Positions 17,263-27,011 of a stretch of 64,000 bases of DNA are shown here, one piece after another (position 1 is the first letter of the stretch; each line of letters opens with the position of its first letter). Position numbers and translations under genes: made by a program. Location: the NCBI GenBank assembly GCA_040398425.1, contig JBBATZ010000001.1, positions 1 to 64,000 on the forward strand, written 5' to 3'. This DNA is from UBA7672 sp040398425 (GTDB lineage: Bacteria; Pseudomonadota; Alphaproteobacteria; Caulobacterales; Hyphomonadaceae). The notes beneath the pieces are model-generated. The model was not told the DNA's origin. It was given only the letters and a program-made list of their open reading frames with translations, and made no database searches.

Positions 17263-17525
17263 TTCAGATAGCTCATTGTCAGCCCGCGTCTCGAAGTCAT
17301 CGCGCGAGTCACGCGGCGTCGCCGACTCTGCTCCGCAGCACGCACGATCGAGAATCTGGACGATTGGTTAACAAAGCCCCTCCTCGCGCTGCGGTCATCT
17401 GGAGCGGGCCCGCGATGTCGGCGTAACCTGTGTGTTGGTTACGACTCGGCTCTCCGAGGGCGAGTGGGTTCGCGGAGAGGTCGGACACCTCGCCCTCCGT
17501 CTCCTGAGGTCGCCGATGCGGCCCG

Positions 17526-18557
17526 CTACTCGCGATCAATCCTTGCCCGCGGACGCGTCACGGCGGGCTTCAGCCCTTGGCGCTCCATCTCGCGCGCACC
17601 CTGAAGGATGTTGGGCACCGAATGGTTCCCCTCATGGCAGGCGTATTCGTAGATCCGGTCCGGCGAGCGGCGGAAAGTCAGCTCACCCTTCCACGGCTGC
17701 GTGTAGGCAACCGGATCCTCGACCGTGAACTCGTAGAGGATTTCATCCGGGCCCGAGAGCGTGAAGTGCTCCGTGACCTTCGCGTTGGTCGAGATGTAGG
17801 CGAAGAAACCGAAATCCACGCGCACGGCTTCCTTCGGCTTGAATCCAACTGTCTCCGTCACCAGCGTGTCGCCCTCCCAACGACCCACGGTCGTGCCGAG
17901 ATACTGCGTCACCGCCGGCGGATTGTGCTCGCCATTCATGCGGATGATGCGCGTGTCGTGCACCATCTCGATATTGATCGCGATCGCGTCGGGCGTCTGG
18001 ATGATCTGCTGGTGATTATTGTAGAGCGCGTTCAGCATCGGTGGTCCACCGGTCGAGGCAAACCCGATCAGGCAACGCTCGATCGGAATGCGTTCCTCAG
18101 GGTTATCGAAGGAATTGTAGGTCGAGACCTCCTTCATCATCGCCTGACGCCCAGCCGCTGTATAAGGCACCTTCCCGTTCGGCGGATCAACGAGCCACGA
18201 CGACCGATACTCACCCTTCACCTTGCCGACCCGCGTACCGGGATCGATCCAGAAATAGTTATAGCCTTCAGGATCCTCGCCAGACTTCGGCGCGCCAACA
18301 CTGGCGTCCGTCGGAGCGGCATCCTTCGCGGCGATCCGCGCTGCGTCGGCCTCCCAGCCCTTGGCTTCGTCCGGCGTCAGCACCAGATCCTTGTACTCGG
18401 GCACGCGTTCGAGCCGCGTCAGCGACGAATTGGTCCACACGCCCTGGAAGTCGGGCTTGCCATCAGGAGTTCTGGGCAACGCGCTGCCGGCCTGAGAATG
18501 GGCAACGCCAGACAAGAGAACGGTTCCGCAGGCGAGCGCCTGGAGCAACGATTTCAT
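17526..18557 (-). CDS. Secreted protein of unknown function
   Basis: The 343-residue protein begins with a Sec signal peptide (cut after about 24 residues, VAHSQAG). The mature part opens with PRTPDGKPDFQGVWTNSS and contains GRWEGDTLVTETVGF and YEYACHEGNHSV. I recall such proteins from acidobacteria and alphaproteobacteria next to amidohydrolases and dehydrogenases, but know no assigned reaction. Cys-x-Glu and His residues near the C-terminus may be functional. AGGAGG lies five bases before ATG 18557, a strong ribosome site. It is divergent from the amidohydrolase pair. Confidence 0.8.
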   Translation of the reverse strand: MKSLLQALACGTVLLSGVAHSQAGSALPRTPDGKPDFQGVWTNSSLTRLERVPEYKDLVLTPDEAKGWEADAARIAAKDAAPTDASVGAPKSGEDPEGYNYFWIDPGTRVGKVKGEYRSSWLVDPPNGKVPYTAAGRQAMMKEVSTYNSFDNPEERIPIERCLIGFASTGGPPMLNALYNNHQQIIQTPDAIAINIEMVHDTRIIRMNGEHNPPAVTQYLGTTVGRWEGDTLVTETVGFKPKEAVRVDFGFFAYISTNAKVTEHFTLSGPDEILYEFTVEDPVAYTQPWKGELTFRRSPDRIYEYACHEGNHSVPNILQGAREMERQGLKPAVTRPRARIDRE

Positions 18558-18749
18558 CTTTTCCTCCTGTGCCGGTGTTCGCTGGTTTTGAGGAGGCTCT
18601 CACACGCCCTATCCCCGAGCGAGAGGGCGCCCTTAGGGCGAGCCGCCCACGTTTTCGTCAGGTGACGCAGGGTCTTCGCGCATTGCGTGTCGGCGTTTGA
18701 CGCGAATTCCCGGGCATGCAGTGTTCCTCCCACAAGAACGGGGCAATGA

Positions 18750-20288
18750 ATGATCTGGCGATTCCACCTCCTGCCTGCCATCGTACTGGCGCTCGGGGCA
18801 TGTGCGACGGCCGCGGAGCCATCGGCGCAAACGCCGGCGCAATCGGCCGCGAGCCCCGTGAAGGCGTTGCCGACGCGTGTCAGCTATCCCACGGATCCCT
18901 TCCCATCGACCTACACGCCGATGCCGTCGGAAGACGTGCTGATCCGCAACGCCACCGTGTTGGACGGTCTGGGCGGCGAGATAAAGAACGGCGCAGTGCT
19001 CATCCAGGGCGGCAAGATCGTTGCGGTGGGCTCCGAAGCCGCGTTGACCATGCCCGCCGGCATCAAGACGATTGATGCATCCGGCAAATGGGTGACGCCC
19101 GGCATTATCGACATTCACTCGCACCTCGGCGTCTATCCCTCGCCCGGCATCGGCGCACACCAGGACGGCAACGAAGTGTCCGGGCCCGTCACCGCCGAAG
19201 TCTGGGCTGAACACGGCCTGTGGCCGCAGGACCCCGGCTTCACCCGCGCCATGGCCGGCGGCATCACGGCAATGGAAATCCTGCCGGGCTCAGCCAACCT
19301 GTTCGGCGGGCGCGGCGTGATCATCAAGGCCGTACCGTCGCGCACGGCGCAGGGGATGAAGTTTCCCGGCGCGCCCTACACGCTGAAAATGGCGTGTGGC
19401 GAAAACCCCAAGCGTGTCTACGGCTACGGCAATGGCGGCGACGGCCCGGGCGGCAAGCCCTACTCGCGCATGGGCAACGTCGCTGGCTATCGCGAGGCCT
19501 GGCAGAACGCGACCGAGTACAAGCGTAAGTGGGACAAGTACGACACCGAATTCGACGCATGGGAAAAGGAAGCCAAGTCTCCGAAGCCCAAGGACGCCGG
19601 CAAGCAGGACGACAAGAGCGACAAGCCGGCCGATCCGCCGGATGCGCCGGACCGCAACCTGCAACTCGATACGCTAATGGGCGTCCTCAACGGCGAAATC
19701 CTCGTCCAACAGCATTGCTATCGCGCCGACGAGATGGCGCAGATCATCGATCTGTCGAAGGAGTTCGGCTATAAGGTTTCCGCATTCCACCATGGCGTCG
19801 AAGCGTACAAGATCGCTGACCTCCTGGCCGCGAACGGCATCTGCGGCGCGCTCTGGGCTGACTGGTGGGGCTTCAAGGCGGAGGCCTATGACGGCATCCG
19901 CGAGAACATCCCGATGGTGCACAAGGCCAAGGGCGGGTGCGCGATCGTTCACTCCGACGACGCCTACGGCATACAGCGTCTCAACCAGGAAGCCGCCAAA
20001 GCGCTAGCTGACGGCCTGAAAGCCGGCATCAACATCTCGAAGGCCGAGGCGTGGACTTGGCTTTCGCGCAATCCAGCGAAGGCGCTCGGGATCCTCGACA
20101 AGACCGGCACGCTGGAACCAGGCAAGGGCGCAGACGTCGTGATCTGGAGCGGCGACCCCTTCAGCGTCTACACCCGCGCCGATATCGTCTTCGTCGACGG
20201 CGCCGTCACATGGAACCGGCAGGACGTGAACAGCCAGCCGGTTACCGACTTTGAACTTGGCCAGCCTGGCGAAGGAGATCGCAAATGA
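18750..20288 (+). CDS. Amidohydrolase-superfamily lipoprotein (metal-dependent, active-site complete)
   Basis: The 512-residue protein has a lipoprotein signal (LALGAC, Cys about 19), so it acts in the periplasm. The amidohydrolase barrel shows TPGIIDIHSHLG (metal HxH, about 121-123), HHGVEAYKIADLL, and IVHSDDAYG (catalytic Asp about 400). The C-terminal strand region reads GTLEPGKGADVVIWSGDP. A Lys/Asp/Pro-rich insert lies at about 265-300. It belongs to the imidazolonepropionase-like group; substrate is unknown, perhaps a peptide or cyclic amide. The stop overlaps the start of the second amidohydrolase gene. Confidence 0.88.
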   Translation: MIWRFHLLPAIVLALGACATAAEPSAQTPAQSAASPVKALPTRVSYPTDPFPSTYTPMPSEDVLIRNATVLDGLGGEIKNGAVLIQGGKIVAVGSEAALTMPAGIKTIDASGKWVTPGIIDIHSHLGVYPSPGIGAHQDGNEVSGPVTAEVWAEHGLWPQDPGFTRAMAGGITAMEILPGSANLFGGRGVIIKAVPSRTAQGMKFPGAPYTLKMACGENPKRVYGYGNGGDGPGGKPYSRMGNVAGYREAWQNATEYKRKWDKYDTEFDAWEKEAKSPKPKDAGKQDDKSDKPADPPDAPDRNLQLDTLMGVLNGEILVQQHCYRADEMAQIIDLSKEFGYKVSAFHHGVEAYKIADLLAANGICGALWADWWGFKAEAYDGIRENIPMVHKAKGGCAIVHSDDAYGIQRLNQEAAKALADGLKAGINISKAEAWTWLSRNPAKALGILDKTGTLEPGKGADVVIWSGDPFSVYTRADIVFVDGAVTWNRQDVNSQPVTDFELGQPGEGDRK

Positions 20289-21550
20289 TCCGCAACCTCC
20301 TCCTCGCCGCAACGCTCCTCGCGACAGCGCCTTGCGCGCTGGCGCAGACGGTCGCCATCACGGGCGGCCGCGTTGTGACCAACACGTCGCAAGGCATCAT
20401 CGAGAACGGCACCGTGGTCATGAACAATGGCCGGATCGTTTCCGTAGGCACAGGCGCAGCGCCGGCTGGCGCAACAGTTGTCGACGCTAAGGGAAAATGG
20501 ATCACGCCCGGACTGTTCGCGGCGCTTTCACGCATCGGCCTGGCGGAACTCGATTCCGAAGACTCGACCAACAACACCTCGGCCGGCCGGAGCAAGTTCC
20601 AGACATCGCTCCGGGCAGCGGATTCCTTCGATCCAGACAACACGGCCATCGCCGTCTCCCGTATCGAGGGCGTGACGCGCGTGGCGCTGGTTGAGGGCGT
20701 GGGCGATGGCCTGCTCAGCGGCTACGGCGCGTTGGCCGACACAACGGGCGGCTTCAACAGCATCTTCGCCCGTGACGTGGTGATGTACGCCGAACTTGGT
20801 GAAAGCGGCGCATCCTCGGCCGGCGGCTCGCGCTCGGCGGCGTGGACATGGCTCACCACGGCCATCGACGACGCCAAGGCCTATCCGCGCGGCTTCACCG
20901 AAGATGGCGAAGGCGACCTGCTGTCGTCCAAGGAAGCCCTCGCTTTCAAGCCGGTCGTCGAGGGCCGCGTGCCCCTTATGGTCGAGGTGCATTCCGCCAC
21001 CGACATTCTGCAGGTGCTGACGCTCCGTCAGCGCGAGGCGAAGATGAAGCTGATCCTGCTCGGGGCGACCGAGGGCTGGCGCGTCGCCAGCCAGATCGCC
21101 GCCGCTGGCGTGCCCGTCATCGTCAATTCGCTGACCAACCTGCCCGACCGCTTCGAAGAATTGGGCGCCACACTGGAAAATGCCGCCCGCCTGTCAGCGG
21201 CTGGGGTCAAGGTCGCCATCGCAGACCCCAACGAGGCGACCCACAACACCCGCTTGATCCAGCAGCTGGCCGGCAATGCCGTCGCCAATGGGATGTCGTG
21301 GGCGGAAGCCTTTGCTGCGATCACAAGCGTTCCCGCCAGCATCTATGGCCGGTCGGACCTGGGTTCGCTGAAATCCGGGGCAATCGCAGACGTGGTGATC
21401 TGGGACGGCGACCCGCTGGAGCTGATGTCCAGCCCGGACGCGGTCTACATCGCCGGCATCTCCACCCCCATGGTGTCGCGCCAGACCAAGCTGCGGGACC
21501 GCTACCTCAACCTCGATGAGGACAAGCCCCAGGCCTACGAACGGCAGTAG
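20285..21550 (+). CDS. Amidohydrolase-like protein lacking the metal HxH (probable pseudo-enzyme)
   Basis: The 421-residue protein has a Sec signal (ATAPCALAQ) and the amidohydrolase frame: GGRVVTNTSQGIIENGTVV at the N-terminus and GAIADVVIWDGDP at the C-terminus. Where the metal-binding HxH should stand it reads TPGLFAALSRIGL, and the catalytic HSD is replaced by VAIADPNEATHN; one His (MVEVHSA) remains. It overlaps the stop of the complete amidohydrolase by four bases (ATGA). A non-catalytic partner that stabilises or regulates the first protein is the likeliest role (inference). Confidence 0.83.
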   Translation: MIRNLLLAATLLATAPCALAQTVAITGGRVVTNTSQGIIENGTVVMNNGRIVSVGTGAAPAGATVVDAKGKWITPGLFAALSRIGLAELDSEDSTNNTSAGRSKFQTSLRAADSFDPDNTAIAVSRIEGVTRVALVEGVGDGLLSGYGALADTTGGFNSIFARDVVMYAELGESGASSAGGSRSAAWTWLTTAIDDAKAYPRGFTEDGEGDLLSSKEALAFKPVVEGRVPLMVEVHSATDILQVLTLRQREAKMKLILLGATEGWRVASQIAAAGVPVIVNSLTNLPDRFEELGATLENAARLSAAGVKVAIADPNEATHNTRLIQQLAGNAVANGMSWAEAFAAITSVPASIYGRSDLGSLKSGAIADVVIWDGDPLELMSSPDAVYIAGISTPMVSRQTKLRDRYLNLDEDKPQAYERQ

Positions 21551-21722
21551 CGCCCAAGGCGCTGTAAATGCGCCCACGATTCCCTCACGGAATCATGCCA
21601 TAGAGGGGTCTGTAGCCCCCGGGATTGACTTGGAGGCGGGTGGGCCTATTGGTCCGCGAACCTCCGAAAAGCGTGCATTTCTGCCCGCAATCCGGCCGGC
21701 AGAGTCCGAAAAGATCTATCTG

Positions 21723-23330
21723 ATGACGTTTGACGAGCTTGGTCTCGACCCGAGAATTCTGGAGGCCGTTACGGGCGCGGGCTACACCACGCCCACCCCG
21801 ATCCAGGAACAAGGCATTCCTGCCGTGCTTGGCGGCAAGGATGTGACCGGCATCGCGCAGACCGGGACGGGCAAGACCGCCGCCTTCGTGCTGCCCATGA
21901 TCCACAAGCTGGGCCAGGGCCGCGCCAAGGCCCGCATGCCTCGCTCGCTGATCCTCGAGCCGACCCGCGAACTTGCCGCCCAGGTGGCCGAGCAGTTCGA
22001 GAAATACGGCGCCGGCTACAAGCTGAACATGGCGCTGCTGATCGGCGGCGTATCCTTCGGCGACCAGGAAAAGAAACTTAACGCCGGCGTAGACGTGCTG
22101 ATCGCCACGCCGGGACGCCTGATGGACCATTTTGGACGCGGCGGCCTGCTGATGACCGGCGTGCAGATGCTGGTGATCGACGAAGCCGATCGCATGCTCG
22201 ACATGGGATTCATTCCTGACATCGAGAAGATCTGCACCCTTCTGCCCAAGACGCGCCAGACGCTCCTGTTCTCGGCCACCATGCCGCCGGAGATCACCCG
22301 CCTCGCCAAGCAGTTCCAGAAGGAGCCCGTGCGGATCGAGGTCTCCAAACCCGCCACCGCGGCCACCACCATCACCCAGTACGTGACGCACTGCCCGTCC
22401 AATGAGGATACCGTCAAGCGCGCCGTGCTGCGTTCGATCATCAAGGCCAAGTCGACCGATCAGGGCATCGTGTTCTGCAACCGCAAGACCGAAGTCGACA
22501 TCGTCGCCAAATCGCTGGCCAGCCACGGCTTCGACGCCGCGCCGATCCATGGCGACCTGCCGCAGAGCCAGCGGACCGCCACGCTCGACCGCTTCCGCAA
22601 CAAGGAGCTCAAGCTTCTGGTGGCGTCCGATGTCGCCGCGCGCGGCCTCGACATCCCGGAAGTCAGCCAGGTGTTCAACTACGCCCCGCCGCCGAACTCT
22701 GACGACTACGTCCACCGCATCGGCCGAACGGGCCGGGCCGGCCGTCTGGGCGAAAGCTTCACTATCGTCTCGCCGGGCGACGCCCGCCTGTGGGAAGCCG
22801 TCCTCAAACGCATCGGCCGGGACGTTGAGCCGTTCATTCCCGAAGGTCTGGAAGACGCCGTCGGCGAAGCCCGCAGCCGTGGCCCCGCCACCTCGCGCGA
22901 CCGTTTCGACAAGGGCCGCCGCAGCCGTGGACGCGACCGTGACCGGTCTGCCGATCGCCCGCCGCGGACCGAAGAAGCCGCCATCACCCCGATCGCGACG
23001 CTCGCCCCACAGATCGAGATCGAAACCGTCGCAGCCCTGCCAGTTGATTTACCGGACGCTCCCGAAGTGAACGAAACCGTCGGCCAGGGCGAGCAGCCCA
23101 GGCGCGAAGGCCGAGGCCGTCGCGAACGTGGTGGTCGCGACCGTAACAAGCCCCGCAGCGAATCCGGCGGCCGTAACGAACCGCGCAGCGAGAGCCGCAA
23201 CGAAGGCCGCAATCGTCATGGCGAACGCCAGCCGGGCGAAGGCCAGGGCGGTGACGAAAACTTCAAAGGGATGGGAGACCACGTTCCGGCATTCCTGTTG
23301 AGAACGCTGGGCAAACGCGAAGACGCCTAA
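21723..23330 (+). CDS. rhlE: DEAD-box RNA helicase, RhlE-like
   Basis: The 535-residue protein carries the Q motif (PTPIQEQGI), Walker A (AQTGTGKTAAF), PTRELAAQ, DEAD (VIDEADRML), SAT (LLFSATMPPE) and motif VI (HRIGRTGRAGR). About 150 C-terminal residues are disordered and rich in Arg, Gly and Glu, which in this family binds RNA. I begin at ATG 21723 (MTFDELGLDP); the frame is open to 21516 but that part has no similarity. Likely roles are ribosome assembly and RNA turnover in the cold. Confidence 0.92.
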   Translation: MTFDELGLDPRILEAVTGAGYTTPTPIQEQGIPAVLGGKDVTGIAQTGTGKTAAFVLPMIHKLGQGRAKARMPRSLILEPTRELAAQVAEQFEKYGAGYKLNMALLIGGVSFGDQEKKLNAGVDVLIATPGRLMDHFGRGGLLMTGVQMLVIDEADRMLDMGFIPDIEKICTLLPKTRQTLLFSATMPPEITRLAKQFQKEPVRIEVSKPATAATTITQYVTHCPSNEDTVKRAVLRSIIKAKSTDQGIVFCNRKTEVDIVAKSLASHGFDAAPIHGDLPQSQRTATLDRFRNKELKLLVASDVAARGLDIPEVSQVFNYAPPPNSDDYVHRIGRTGRAGRLGESFTIVSPGDARLWEAVLKRIGRDVEPFIPEGLEDAVGEARSRGPATSRDRFDKGRRSRGRDRDRSADRPPRTEEAAITPIATLAPQIEIETVAALPVDLPDAPEVNETVGQGEQPRREGRGRRERGGRDRNKPRSESGGRNEPRSESRNEGRNRHGERQPGEGQGGDENFKGMGDHVPAFLLRTLGKREDA

Positions 23331-23346
23331 TAGTTCAGGCTTTTTT
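23325..23346 (+). terminator. Possible weak intrinsic terminator after the helicase gene
   Basis: GCCTAA, a tag loop, and TTCAGGC form a short stem with one bulge, followed by six T. It overlaps the stop codon of the helicase gene and precedes the GGDEF gene. The stem is short, so efficiency is doubtful. Confidence 0.4.
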
Positions 23347-23462
23347 GGTAAGTTTTTGGCTAACAACTTCGGACAATTTTAGCCAATCCGTAACGGCTCC
23401 CCTTCACAATTGAGGGCGGACACTGCGCTTTCAAGGCGCACGCGTCCGAGGGGCGTTATGCT

Positions 23463-24527
23463 ATGCTGAACAACCAACTCAACGGACCCGAAGGCGTCTT
23501 GCTCGGCCACCGAACGATCGATGAGATCGGTCGCCAGACGCTGCCGGTCAGCCCCCAGAATTACGAAGTCTGGCTCACCTACCTCACGCACTCTTCGCCC
23601 GACCTGCGAATTGCGCTCGACAAGATGATCGCCACCGGCCGGCCGCTAAGCGCCGACGACATGGAACAGCTCTACGAGCGGTTCTTCTCCACCACCCACC
23701 TGTCGACGCAGGTGATGGAGACCGGCACCAGGATCGCACACGAGATCGCTGACGCGCTGGATGCCCTAAAGAGAGCTGGTGCGACTACGGAGCGCTATGG
23801 CGCAACCCTGAACGTCGCTGCCGACTCCCTTCAGAACGCGACGATCGACGGAGACGCGCTGAAGCGGCTGATCAACGTGCTGTCGTCCGCCACAACCGAG
23901 ATGTCGAAGCAGAACTCCTCGCTCTCACACAAGCTCGCGCAATCCTCTGTCGAGATGGAAAAGCTGCGGACCTCGCTTCGCCAGGCGCGCGCCGAAGCCC
24001 TCACCGACGCCCTGACCGGAATTGCCAACCGCAAGCTGTTCGACGAGACGCTGCGCCTGCGCAAGGAAGAGGCCGACAACGAGAAGACCGAGCTCGCCCT
24101 CCTGCTTTGTGACATCGACCATTTCAAATCGTTCAACGATACCTGGGGCCACCAGACAGGGGATCAGGTCATCCGCTTTGTCGCCTCGGCCCTCACCAAA
24201 TTTGCACTGCCGGATCACCTGGTCGCCCGTTATGGCGGCGAGGAATTCGCCGTGATCATGCCGCGCACGTCCCTGAAGGATGCCGGCCGCATCGCGGACC
24301 AGATCCGCACAGCGATTGAAGCCAAGCGCCTCGTGCGCCGCTCGACCAACGAGACAATCGGCGCCGTCACGATTTCTTTCGGCGCTGCGCTGTACGCCAC
24401 TGGCGAGACCGTTGGCACCCTGATCTCGCGCGCCGACGAATGCCTCTACATGTCGAAGCGCAATGGACGTAATCGCGTGACGCTTGAAACCCAGATGCCG
24501 CCGGCCGCCGTGACCAACGCGGCTTAA
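23463..24527 (+). CDS. GGDEF-domain diguanylate cyclase
   Basis: The 354-residue soluble protein has an N-terminal helical region of about 170 residues with coiled-coil character near 140-175 (SLSHKLAQSSVEMEKLRTSL), then a GGDEF domain. DALTGIANRK, DIDHFKSFND and the active-site RYGGEEFAVIMP (about 258) are intact, so it should make cyclic di-GMP. The inhibitory RxxD site that normally precedes the active site is absent (sequence there is LPDHLVAR), so product feedback at that site is unlikely. No transmembrane segment or sensory domain is recognised. Confidence 0.9.
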   Translation: MLNNQLNGPEGVLLGHRTIDEIGRQTLPVSPQNYEVWLTYLTHSSPDLRIALDKMIATGRPLSADDMEQLYERFFSTTHLSTQVMETGTRIAHEIADALDALKRAGATTERYGATLNVAADSLQNATIDGDALKRLINVLSSATTEMSKQNSSLSHKLAQSSVEMEKLRTSLRQARAEALTDALTGIANRKLFDETLRLRKEEADNEKTELALLLCDIDHFKSFNDTWGHQTGDQVIRFVASALTKFALPDHLVARYGGEEFAVIMPRTSLKDAGRIADQIRTAIEAKRLVRRSTNETIGAVTISFGAALYATGETVGTLISRADECLYMSKRNGRNRVTLETQMPPAAVTNAA

Positions 24528-24551
24528 GGCACGGCAATCAGGCCCTACGGT

Positions 24552-24974
24552 TCACTTCTTGCCCTTTGGTCTTGCGACAGGACGTGTTGCTGCAGATTTA
24601 ACAGCAGGCTTCCGCTTTGCCAACGCTTTGGCTCTCACAGCTTTCCGCGCCAGCGACGCCGCGTACGCGCGCTTTGCGATTGATACCGCTTCATCAGGAT
24701 CGTCCGCCGCCGTCTCCGGCATGCGCCAATAACCCATCTCGCGCACAGACCCATCGCTCTTCAGCGAATGGCTCCAGGGCGCCGAACCTAGCGCCTTGAG
24801 GTCCGCCTCCAACGCATCGTCGACCCGGAAATACACGACGTCATCGTCCAGGATCGCGAACATTACCCCGTCGTGGTAGAGGCCCGCGCCGCCGAACATG
24901 CGCTTGGATTCAAGCCGGCCGAAACAGGCCAGCAGTTCCAGCACATAGTCGGTGAATTCCGGAGATAGCGGCAT
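24552..24974 (-). CDS. TfoX N-terminal-domain protein
   Basis: The 140-residue protein matches the TfoX/Sxy N-terminal domain: SKRMFGGAGLYHDGVMFAI, VYFRVDD and EMGYWRMPE. The final 40 residues are Lys/Arg/Ala rich (RKAVRAKALAKRKPAV), as in histone-like tails. TfoX proteins are linked to competence regulation in gammaproteobacteria; in alphaproteobacteria this short form has no settled role. It follows the Suf operon with a 27-base gap and may be co-transcribed. Confidence 0.85.
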   Translation of the reverse strand: MPLSPEFTDYVLELLACFGRLESKRMFGGAGLYHDGVMFAILDDDVVYFRVDDALEADLKALGSAPWSHSLKSDGSVREMGYWRMPETAADDPDEAVSIAKRAYAASLARKAVRAKALAKRKPAVKSAATRPVARPKGKK

Positions 24975-25001
24975 GCGACGGCCCCGTCAGGAGCGTCGAG
25001 G

Positions 25002-25364
25002 TTACTCGGCGGCCTGCGCCGGAACAATCGTCACGCTCTCGCCGCAGCCGCAGGCATCCGTCTGGTTCGGGTTGCCGAAGGTGAACTTGGAATGCATGGG
25101 CGTGACTTCGTAGTCGATCACAGATCCCAGCAGGAACAGCACGGCCTTGGCGTCGATCACGATGGAGACGCCACTGTCTTCTACCCGCTCATCGTTCGGA
25201 CTGACGGCATCGACATAGTCCATCGTGTATTCCATGCCCGCACAGCCGGCATTCTTCACGCCCACGCGCAGAAAGCCGACACCCTTGTCAGACATCACTT
25301 CCCGAACGCGCGCCGCTGCGGCGTCGGAGAGGGTCACAACCTTGGGGCGGGGGCGTCTGGCCAT
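25002..25364 (-). CDS. sufA: A-type iron-sulfur carrier SufA/IscA
   Basis: The 120-residue protein receives Fe-S clusters from SufBCD and passes them to apoproteins. The three conserved cysteines are in NAGCAGMEY and in DACGCGES near the C-terminus. It lies 29 bases after sufT in the Suf operon. Confidence 0.93.
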   Translation of the reverse strand: MARRPRPKVVTLSDAAAARVREVMSDKGVGFLRVGVKNAGCAGMEYTMDYVDAVSPNDERVEDSGVSIVIDAKAVLFLLGSVIDYEVTPMHSKFTFGNPNQTDACGCGESVTIVPAQAAE

Positions 25365-25393
25365 CTGTCCTAAATGGTTACCACGTGCGGGGC

Positions 25394-25786
25394 TTACAAC
25401 ATGTTGAGGGCAAGGCGGGCTTCATCGCTCATCCGCGAGGGGTCCCATGGCGGCTCGAACACGATTGTCGCCTTGGCCGAATCCACCCCGACGACCTTCC
25501 GGGCGGCATCCTCCACCCAGACTGGCATTTCGCCCGCCACGGGGCATGCAGGTGCAGTCAGGGTCATCTCGATATCGACATGCCGGTCGTCATTGATATC
25601 GACCTTGTAGATCAGGCCGAGTTCGTAAATATCCACCGGGATTTCCGGGTCATAGACCTTTTTCAGCTCCTGGATCAGATCGTCCGTGATCCGGTCGAGC
25701 TCGTCCTGCGGGATGGCAGATACCTTCGCACCGCCCTCAGGGTCCGGAGCGGGGTTGGCGATCGGGTGATGCAGGTCGTCAGCCAT
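25394..25786 (-). CDS. sufT: SufT, MIP18/DUF59 iron-sulfur maturation protein
   Basis: The 130-residue protein has the DUF59 pattern: VYDPEIPVDIYELGLIY, TLTAPACPVAGEMP with the conserved Cys, and PPWDPSRMSDEARLAL. SufT-type proteins help Fe-S cluster maturation under heavy demand. It sits seven bases after sufS. Confidence 0.93.
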   Translation of the reverse strand: MADDLHHPIANPAPDPEGGAKVSAIPQDELDRITDDLIQELKKVYDPEIPVDIYELGLIYKVDINDDRHVDIEMTLTAPACPVAGEMPVWVEDAARKVVGVDSAKATIVFEPPWDPSRMSDEARLALNML

Positions 25787-25793
25787 GATCCCT

Positions 25794-27011
25794 CTATGAC
25801 AGCATAGCCCGGGCCTTGGAAAGCGCCTCTACGAACACGTCGACTTCTTCGAGCGTATTGTAGAGGGCAAAGCTCGCCCTGGCCGTGGCGCTAACCCCTA
25901 GATGGGACATTAGGGGCTGGGCGCAATGATGTCCGGCCCGAATCGCGACCCCGTAACGATCCAGGATCTGCGCCAGATCGTGCGGATGAGCGCCCTCCAG
26001 CGAAAAAGCCAGAACCGGACCCTTCCCCGGCGCGGCTCCATGCAGGGTCAGCCCATTAACCGAACGCAGTGCCTCGGTGGCCCGCGCTAGCAGGGCCTGC
26101 TTGTGCGCATGGATCGCCTGCCGGTCCTGAGCCTCCAGCCAGGTTATGGCCGCGCCGAGACCGATGGCCTCCACGATGGGCGGCGTCCCGGCTTCGAAAC
26201 GGTGCGGCGCGCTGTTGTAGGTGACCACGTCGCGGGTCACCGTCTCGATCATCTCACCGCCGCCCTCGAAGGGCGGCATCGCGTCCAGCTTGGCGCGCTT
26301 GCCATACAGGAACCCGATCCCGGTCGGCCCGTAAATCTTGTGCCCCGTACCGACGTAAAAATCTGCGTCCAGCGCGCGAACATCCACGACAAGGTTCACG
26401 GCCGCCTGACATCCGTCGAGCAACACATCAGCCCCAACCGCGTGAGCCATGTCGATAGCGGTCTTCACGTCCGGCACGGTGCCGAGGACGTTGGACATGT
26501 GCGTAAGCGCAAGCAGCTTCGTGCGCGGGCCCAGTTGCCTCGCCAGACCGTCCATATCGAGCGAGCCATCTGGCAGCGTATCAACCCACTTCAGCACCGC
26601 ACCCTTGCGCTCCCGCAGGAAGTGCCATGGCACGATGTTGGAATGATGCTCCATGATCGAGAGCACGATCTCGTCGCCGGGTTTGATGTTGGCTCCGATG
26701 CCTGCAGCCACGATGTTGACCGCCTCGGTGCCGCCCTTAGTGAAGATGATCTCTTCCACCGCGCCAGCATTGATGAACCAACGCACGGACTCGCGCGCAG
26801 CTTCGTAGGCCTGCGTTGTCTCGTTTGCCATCGTGTGGATGCCACGATGCACGTTAGCGAAGCTGGTGCGCATCTGGTTCGTCATAGCGTCGATCACAGC
26901 ATTCGGCTTCTGCGCCGACGCCGCGTTGTCGAAATAAACCAGCGGCTTCCCATGCACCGTGCGGCTCAGTACGGGGAACTCCTTGCGGATGGCCAGGACG
27001 TCGAAGGTCAT
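25794..27011 (-). CDS. sufS: Cysteine desulfurase SufS
   Basis: The 405-residue PLP enzyme removes sulfur from cysteine for Fe-S assembly. The class II pattern is clear: KPLVYFDNAASAQKP at the N-terminus, FTKGGTEAVN, the PLP Lys in VGTGHKIYGPTG, and the catalytic Cys in RAGHHCAQPLM. Its ATG overlaps the sufD stop by four bases. No sufE or sufU is seen in the operon. A second, class I desulfurase stands at the head of the same operon. Confidence 0.95.
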   Translation of the reverse strand: MTFDVLAIRKEFPVLSRTVHGKPLVYFDNAASAQKPNAVIDAMTNQMRTSFANVHRGIHTMANETTQAYEAARESVRWFINAGAVEEIIFTKGGTEAVNIVAAGIGANIKPGDEIVLSIMEHHSNIVPWHFLRERKGAVLKWVDTLPDGSLDMDGLARQLGPRTKLLALTHMSNVLGTVPDVKTAIDMAHAVGADVLLDGCQAAVNLVVDVRALDADFYVGTGHKIYGPTGIGFLYGKRAKLDAMPPFEGGGEMIETVTRDVVTYNSAPHRFEAGTPPIVEAIGLGAAITWLEAQDRQAIHAHKQALLARATEALRSVNGLTLHGAAPGKGPVLAFSLEGAHPHDLAQILDRYGVAIRAGHHCAQPLMSHLGVSATARASFALYNTLEEVDVFVEALSKARAMLS

